NCBI RefSeq assembly: GCF_036250735.1
Contig: NZ_CP109430.1
Coordinates: 2,170,001-2,234,000, forward strand
DNA: 64,000 nt
Reading direction: 5' to 3'
DNA from: Streptosporangium sp. NBC_01495
GTDB taxonomy: Bacteria; Actinomycetota; Actinomycetes; Streptosporangiales; Streptosporangiaceae
In this document: positions 59,829-64,000 of the stretch, in pieces
How positions within the stretch are numbered: the stretch's first letter is position 1
Layout: the number at the start of each line of letters is the position of its first letter
Notes under the pieces: model-generated
What the model was told of the DNA's origin: nothing
Seen by the model: only the letters and a program-made list of their open reading frames with translations
The model's database searches: none
Program-made: the position numbers and the translations under genes

Positions 59829-60851
59829 TCACACCCCGTCTGTCGACGCTGCCGTCTGCTGCGCCAACGCGTGCGTCAGCTCGTCGGCGAGCCCGTCCAT
59901 CTGGTGGGCGCGGGCGTCGGCGACCATCATCCGCAGGTCGGCCGCCACGCGCCGGGACCGGACACCGGCGGCGTCCTGTACGGCTTGGCGCGCTTCGCGT
60001 TCACCGGCTTCGCGGTCTCCGGTGCGCATGTGCAGGACGGCCAGCCGGGTGCGGCAGCGCAGCCCGGTCCGGGTGCGGCCGGAATCCAGTCGGTTCAGGG
60101 CCGAGAACAGGCGTTCACGGGCTCGAGTGTCCTCGGCCAGGGCGAACAGGGCCAGGCCCAGGGCACTGTCGTGGTGTCCGGGGGAGACGGTGATGCGCCG
60201 TGCCCATTCGGGGGAGGACACCGGGTGCGGCCTGGTCAGTGCCTCCTCGGCCAGGCCCACATGCCGCAGCCCCGCCTGGCGGTCGTTGGCGGTGGCACAG
60301 TGGCGCGCGGCGACCGCGTGCAGGTTGGCGCGTTCGGCCGAGCCGATCCGCTCGTCTCCCAGGGCCAGGCGGAGAATCTCCACCCCTTCACGAGGACGGC
60401 CCGAGTCGGTGACGACGGTGGACAGGTCCAGCATGACGTGGGCGCGCAGGTCCCGGTCGGTGCCGCGTGCGGAGGTGTCCAGTGCGAGCGTGAGCACCTT
60501 GGTGGCCTTGGCTGTGTCGCCCGCGTCGTAGACGGCCCAGCCGAGACGGTCGGCCAGCAGGCCGATGGCCGAGGACAGGCGTTCGCGGATCGGCGCGGTC
60601 ATCGGCCTGTCCAGCAGCTCGACCGCCCAGCCGAGGGAGCCGCGCGCCATCGCGGCCGCCATGCTTCCGCCGTGGGCCAGGTCCATACGGGTGTAGAGGT
60701 CGGCGGCGGACTCGACGGCCTGGACCTCGGCGATACCGACACGTGCCAGGTTCTCGCCGTCCGGACCGTCCAGCATCCGGGCGAGCGGCTCCAGCGGAGC
60801 CGACCCCACGGAGGCCGCCGCGATGATTCCCAGAACACTTCTGCGTTTCAT
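59829..60851 (-). CDS. TPR-repeat protein, regulator-like but lacking a helix-turn-helix
   Basis: A 340-residue protein starting MKRRSVLGIIAAASVGSAPL. It equals the C-terminal TPR part of the large actinobacterial XRE-TPR regulators, which have the same RRSVL hydrophobic linker, but the N-terminal DNA-binding domain is absent. Helical repeats run from about 40 to 330 (for example ADLYTRMDLAHGGSMAAAMA; HDSALGLALFALAEDTRARE). ATG 60851 has AAGGAAG upstream. It is divergent from a flavoprotein/XRE pair and may be a partner or a truncated remnant. Confidence 0.75.
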   Translation of the reverse strand: MKRRSVLGIIAAASVGSAPLEPLARMLDGPDGENLARVGIAEVQAVESAADLYTRMDLAHGGSMAAAMARGSLGWAVELLDRPMTAPIRERLSSAIGLLADRLGWAVYDAGDTAKATKVLTLALDTSARGTDRDLRAHVMLDLSTVVTDSGRPREGVEILRLALGDERIGSAERANLHAVAARHCATANDRQAGLRHVGLAEEALTRPHPVSSPEWARRITVSPGHHDSALGLALFALAEDTRARERLFSALNRLDSGRTRTGLRCRTRLAVLHMRTGDREAGEREARQAVQDAAGVRSRRVAADLRMMVADARAHQMDGLADELTHALAQQTAASTDGV

Positions 60852-60982
60852 ATCTTCCTTGGTGTCCGGTGAGAGGGATTCCCCGTCTGTTGTCGCGACA
60901 TGCACGTCCTATTGGTATTTCCCCTCAGCCGGTAACGAGAGTGGCAAGGCATGAAGGCCGAGGCTTATTAGGATCACGTCGT

Positions 60983-61528
60983 ATGGAGGGCCTCAACGGA
61001 ATACGCGGGGTTTTGTACGTGGTCGCGTGTGCCGCGCCTGCGGCTGCCGACCTTCAGCGCCTGGTGAGGCTCGCTCAGGGGACCGGGTGGCGGGTGCACG
61101 TGGTCACCACGCCGATGGGCGCACGTTTCGTCGACGCCCCGGAGCTGGAACGGCTGACCGGCGACCTGGTTCGCAGCGCCTACCGCATGCCGGGCGAGCC
61201 GAAGGGCCTGCCTCCGGCCGATGCGGTGATCGTGGCTCCGGCGACGTTCAACACCATCAACAAATGGGCGAACGGGATAGCCGACACCTTCGCGGTCGGG
61301 CTGCTGTGCGAGGTGATGGGCTTCGATGTTCCGATCCTGGCTGTTCCGCTGCTCAAGGAGGCTCTCGCTCGCCATCTCGCCTTCGGCCGCAGCCTCGACG
61401 CGCTCCGGGAAATGGGGGTGCGGGTCCTGTTCGATCCCGCCGCGCCGTCAGATGCGCGCATGCCATCCTGGGAACGCGTCATGGAAGAGCTACACAGCGT
61501 TGTCGAAGGGCGAGACTTACAGGGGTGA
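60983..61528 (+). CDS. Flavoprotein (PPC decarboxylase/Dfp-like)
   Basis: A 181-residue HFCD-type flavoprotein: VLYVVACAAPAAADLQRLVR at the start, then VVTTPMGARFVDAPELERLT and the flavin-binding ADAVIVAPATFNTINKWANG (about 95-114) and GIADTFAVGLL. The catalytic His usual in cysteine decarboxylases (SGSIAxxK region) is not evident, so the reaction is uncertain. It lies 4 bp before an XRE-TPR regulator; this pairing is frequent in filamentous actinomycetes and suggests a functional couple. Confidence 0.82.
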   Translation: MEGLNGIRGVLYVVACAAPAAADLQRLVRLAQGTGWRVHVVTTPMGARFVDAPELERLTGDLVRSAYRMPGEPKGLPPADAVIVAPATFNTINKWANGIADTFAVGLLCEVMGFDVPILAVPLLKEALARHLAFGRSLDALREMGVRVLFDPAAPSDARMPSWERVMEELHSVVEGRDLQG

Positions 61529-61532
61529 TGGT

Positions 61533-62747
61533 GTGGATGCCCGCAAGGAGATCGGTCAGCGGATCGCTCGGACGCGGCGCCGTCGCGGACTGTCCCAGTC
61601 CGTCCTCGCCGGGCTGATCGGCCGTTCCGAGAGCTGGCTCAGCCAGGTCGAGCGTGGCACGCGCTCCATGGACAGCCATAGCGTGATCAGCGCTCTGGCT
61701 GAGACCCTGGGTCTGACAGCCGATGAACTCACCACGACGAAGACAGACACGATGACGCAGTACCAGGCGACCTCCGGTATCCGTCAGGCCATGATGGGCT
61801 ACGACGGCCTGTCGTCGCTGATCGACCCCCGCCACGCCGAGGGGACACCGGAAAGCCTCACCTGGCTGCGCCATGAGATCCGGGTGGTGAACCGGCTCTA
61901 CCAGGCGACAAGCTACGACGAGGTCGGCAGACGGCTGCCCGGCCTGATCGTGGCGACCGAGCTCGGCAGCCGACACGCCCCGGCGAAACGACGCGGGGCC
62001 TACCAGACCCTCCGCTCGCTGACCTATCACTGCGCCACCACCACGCTGCGCCGCGTCGGAGAGGCCGAGCTCGCGTGGATGGCCGCCGACCGCTCACTGG
62101 CCGCCGCGGAAGAGGCCGAACAAGCGCTGCTCGTCGCGGTGAGCGCCTATCGGCTCGGCTACGTCTTCGTACGGCTCCGCGAACATGACAGGGCCCTTCA
62201 GGTGGTGCTGCGTGCTGCCGATGCCCTGCGACGTGCCTTTCGGCGTCCCGACCCTCGATCACTGTCCGTTCTCGGCGCTCTCAACCTGGTCGCGGTCACC
62301 GCGGCCGCCGCCCAGTACGACCAGGTGGCCGTGCGGACGTTCCTCGCGGAGGCGAGGCGAATGGCTGAGCGCATCGGGGAGGATCGCAATGATTTCTGGA
62401 CCGCGTTCGGGCTGACCAACGTCACCATTCACGAGGTTTCCGCGGCGGTGGAGTTCGGCGATGCTCGTCAGGCCGTACGCAAGGGTGAGACTCTGAACAC
62501 CGCCGACCTGGCCGCCGGGCTCGTGGGGCGGCGCGCCCAGGTGCATCTCGACCTCGCGCGGGCCTATGCCGTACAGCGCAAGGACGCGGCCTCGGTGAAC
62601 ATGCTCCTTGAGGCGGAACGGCTCTCACCCGAGCTCGTCCGTTATGGCGGTCGTCCCCGTGAACTGCTGACCCAGCTCCTCAAGCGCGAGCACCGGCCGA
62701 GCACTCCGCAGCTTCGGGGGCTGGCCGTACGGGCGGGCATCACCTGA
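61533..62747 (+). CDS. XRE family regulator with TPR-like C-terminal domain
   Basis: A 404-residue regulator: helix-turn-helix at about 6-62 (IGQRIARTRRRRGLSQSVLA and GRSESWLSQVERGTRSMD), followed by TPR-like helical repeats (about 100-390, for example EAELAWMAADRSLAAAEEAE). Such proteins control antibiotic or developmental genes in streptomycetes. GTG 61533 lies 4 bp after the flavoprotein stop with AGGGG 8 nt upstream. A weak ACCCG/CGGGT hairpin followed by TCTTT lies just after its stop (62747). Confidence 0.88.
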   Translation: MDARKEIGQRIARTRRRRGLSQSVLAGLIGRSESWLSQVERGTRSMDSHSVISALAETLGLTADELTTTKTDTMTQYQATSGIRQAMMGYDGLSSLIDPRHAEGTPESLTWLRHEIRVVNRLYQATSYDEVGRRLPGLIVATELGSRHAPAKRRGAYQTLRSLTYHCATTTLRRVGEAELAWMAADRSLAAAEEAEQALLVAVSAYRLGYVFVRLREHDRALQVVLRAADALRRAFRRPDPRSLSVLGALNLVAVTAAAAQYDQVAVRTFLAEARRMAERIGEDRNDFWTAFGLTNVTIHEVSAAVEFGDARQAVRKGETLNTADLAAGLVGRRAQVHLDLARAYAVQRKDAASVNMLLEAERLSPELVRYGGRPRELLTQLLKREHRPSTPQLRGLAVRAGIT

Positions 62748-62870
62748 CCCGCATTTCAGTACGGGTTCTTTAGCTTCACGATGGTACGGGTCTCACGGAC
62801 GCGCCCTCCTTACGGTCTCTCCTGACGTGCTGACGACATCAGCTCACCTCGCTGTCAGGAAGGCCAGCCC

Positions 62871-63299
62871 ATGCCGGTGATACGCGGGCAAGTCGCGAAA
62901 TCTGATCAACCACGGCTGGATAGACCGGATGCCGTGCGTCCTCAGCCGGGTAGTGAGGGCAATCTCGCAGGCAGGTGGGCGCCTTTCGCGGTGAAGCCCT
63001 CGGCGGAGGTAATCGCCGCGAAGGAGCTCCAGGAGGCTCTGGAGACACACGGCATCGCCTCCGACGTGCACGACGGGTACGGGCTGGCGCTGGTGTCGGT
63101 CTGGGTGGGGTTGGTGGTGTGGTGTGACGGGGCGCGGTTCTGGTGGCGTACCGGTTGGGACGCTCGGCGGGGGCGGTTCGTCTATGCCTGGCATTCGGTG
63201 ACCGAGCCTGACCGCGCCGCTCGGCGCGTCACGTTCCGCTACCGGGAGCTGAGGGAGACGCATCCGCTGTCGGAGCTGATCGCCGAGAGCATGTCGTGA
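62871..63299 (+). CDS. Hypothetical protein, 142 residues
   Basis: A soluble protein with a conserved-looking Trp-rich centre (SVWVGLVVWCDGARFWWRTG, about 84-103) and a basic N-terminus. I recognise no domain. AAGG precedes ATG 62871. The 3' end overlaps the next ORF by 4 bp, and both follow the XRE-TPR regulator; small genes of this kind often accompany such regulators in actinomycetes, which is an inference from general experience. Confidence 0.65.
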   Translation: MPVIRGQVAKSDQPRLDRPDAVRPQPGSEGNLAGRWAPFAVKPSAEVIAAKELQEALETHGIASDVHDGYGLALVSVWVGLVVWCDGARFWWRTGWDARRGRFVYAWHSVTEPDRAARRVTFRYRELRETHPLSELIAESMS

Positions 63300-63586
63300 T
63301 CGTGCCGGACGCGTGCCTGAGCCCGCATGTGGTGATGGTTCAGCGGGAGCATGTCCGGCTGGGGTGGCGAAGGCCGTACCCGGCGCTGGGGCGGGCGCGT
63401 TCGGTGGCCTGGACCTGTTTCTGCCGGGCCACGGTCTACGAGCTGTGCGAGGGCGCGGGACGGGCGTTCCTGCGGCGGACCGTCCAGTTCGAGGGTGGGG
63501 ACAACGAGGTCCACGAGACCTCCACGTGGCCGGTCGGCGAGGCTCGGGCGATCTGGGCGGCGCTGCTGTCCGGTAGGGCCCGGTAG
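63296..63586 (+). CDS. Hypothetical protein, 96 residues
   Basis: GTG 63296 overlaps the stop of the preceding gene by 4 bp (GTGA). It codes a mixed alpha/beta protein (SVAWTCFCRATVYELCEGAG; RRTVQFEGGDNEVHETSTWP) with Cys and Trp residues but no family I know. A perfect terminator follows 9 bp after the stop, so it ends the unit. Confidence 0.65.
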   Translation: MIVPDACLSPHVVMVQREHVRLGWRRPYPALGRARSVAWTCFCRATVYELCEGAGRAFLRRTVQFEGGDNEVHETSTWPVGEARAIWAALLSGRAR

Positions 63587-63594
63587 GGACGGGT

Positions 63595-63631
63595 GCGGTG
63601 GCGCGGGATCTGGAGGGACCCGCGCCACCGC
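63595..63631 (+). terminator. Perfect hairpin terminator
   Basis: GCGGTGGCGCGGG (63595-63607) pairs over 13 bp with 63619-63631, directly after the two small hypothetical genes. Confidence 0.85.
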
Positions 63632-63722
63632 GCCTTGGTGGCCGCCATGTGGAAAACCGCAGCCCGATGCGGGTACGCGCATCATTCCGGCGGCCGGGCG
63701 GGCGAACCTAACGTTTTCCGGC

Positions 63723-64000
63723 ATGATGGAAAAGTTGATCGACGTCCCCCGCCGGGTCGTTGCGGGGGTCGCGGGCCTGCTGGTGCTGGCAGCGATGATC
63801 ATGTTGACCGCGATGGGGGAGAGCACCATGCAGCCCCTTCCGGCGTCGGCGCCGGACCGGGAGTTCAGCGCCGGGCGGGCGTTGGAACACCTTGGGCGGT
63901 TCGCCGCCGAGCCGCGTCCGCTCGGCAGCCCGGCATCGGACAGGGCCAGGGACTATCTGGTCGGGCGACTGCGCGCGGCGGGGCTGAAGGTCGAGGTACA
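63723..64000 (+). CDS. M28 family metallopeptidase, N-terminal part (runs off the window)
   Basis: From ATG 63723 the frame stays open to the window end: MMEKLIDVPRRVVAGVAGLL, a membrane or signal segment (about 10-31), then AGRALEHLGRFAAEPRPLGS and SDRARDYLVGRLRAAGLKVE. The last pattern (PRPLGSxASxxARDYLxxxLRAAG) is the start of M28 aminopeptidases. The zinc ligands lie beyond the window. It would be an extracytoplasmic, membrane-anchored peptidase. Confidence 0.8.
   Translation, partial: MMEKLIDVPRRVVAGVAGLLVLAAMIMLTAMGESTMQPLPASAPDREFSAGRALEHLGRFAAEPRPLGSPASDRARDYLVGRLRAAGLKVEV

Overview
The window is very GC-rich, uses GTG/TTG starts often, and carries actinobacterial markers: a LexA/ChiZ-like/NrdR/NrdJ cluster, a tmsA-tmsB pair for 10-methyl branched fatty acids, a QcrB-like cytochrome b fragment, an ECF41 sigma factor, many Hanks-type kinases and XRE/TPR regulators. 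This fits a filamentous actinomycete, plausibly of the Streptosporangiaceae (10-methyl fatty acids are typical there). That placement is inference; no rRNA or tRNA gene is visible.

Layout. 0-2 kb: minus-strand ABC exporter operon (ATPase, permease, small XRE regulator, start of a fourth gene) behind a palindromic operator. 2.1-17 kb: mostly lipid metabolism: alpha-methylacyl-CoA racemase, a membrane Ser/Thr kinase, a D-2-hydroxyacid dehydrogenase preceded by a triplicated start region, tmsA-tmsB, a Tat-exported glycoside hydrolase with duplicated F5/8C domains, an acyl-CoA ligase, a GMC oxidoreductase and a cytochrome P450. 17-29 kb: a large repeat-rich membrane protein, leuS with a likely attenuator leader, lexA, an SOS-linked LysM membrane protein with an expanded Arg/Gly repeat, and nrdR-nrdJ behind two NrdR boxes.

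29-37 kb is a mosaic accessory segment. Genes of unknown function are separated by dispersed intergenic repeats. It also holds a 197-bp near-perfect duplication, a relic of an XRE regulator and a probable integrase relic, followed by a TetR/hydrolase pair, an APH-like kinase, a SnoaL-like protein and an XRE regulator. 37-39.7 kb: regulator/enzyme pairs (tautomerase/HxlR, MocR).

39.7-47.2 kb is one long minus-strand operon for a molybdenum hydroxylase: FAD subunit, 2Fe-2S subunit, and a molybdopterin subunit split in two by an in-frame TAG. It continues with an EthD-like protein, a MoxR ATPase, a CoxE-like VWA protein, a 31-codon ORF and an amidohydrolase. A divergent FadR-type GntR regulator with a palindromic operator is the likely controller. 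48-64 kb: TetR, a PPOX-family protein, a small peptide gene, an ECF41 sigma factor with its AhpD-like partner and a self-type promoter, a kinase/WD40 protein followed by a paralogous pseudokinase that has lost all key catalytic residues, a zinc-ribbon protein, a SthA-type transhydrogenase, an orphan cytochrome b N-terminal half, TPR/XRE regulators with a flavoprotein, and the start of an M28 peptidase.

The strongest candidates for something not yet described are the split molybdenum hydroxylase operon, the kinase/pseudokinase pair, the leuS leader, the cassette-like accessory region and the repeat-expanded SOS membrane protein. All calls were made by reading alone, without database searches.
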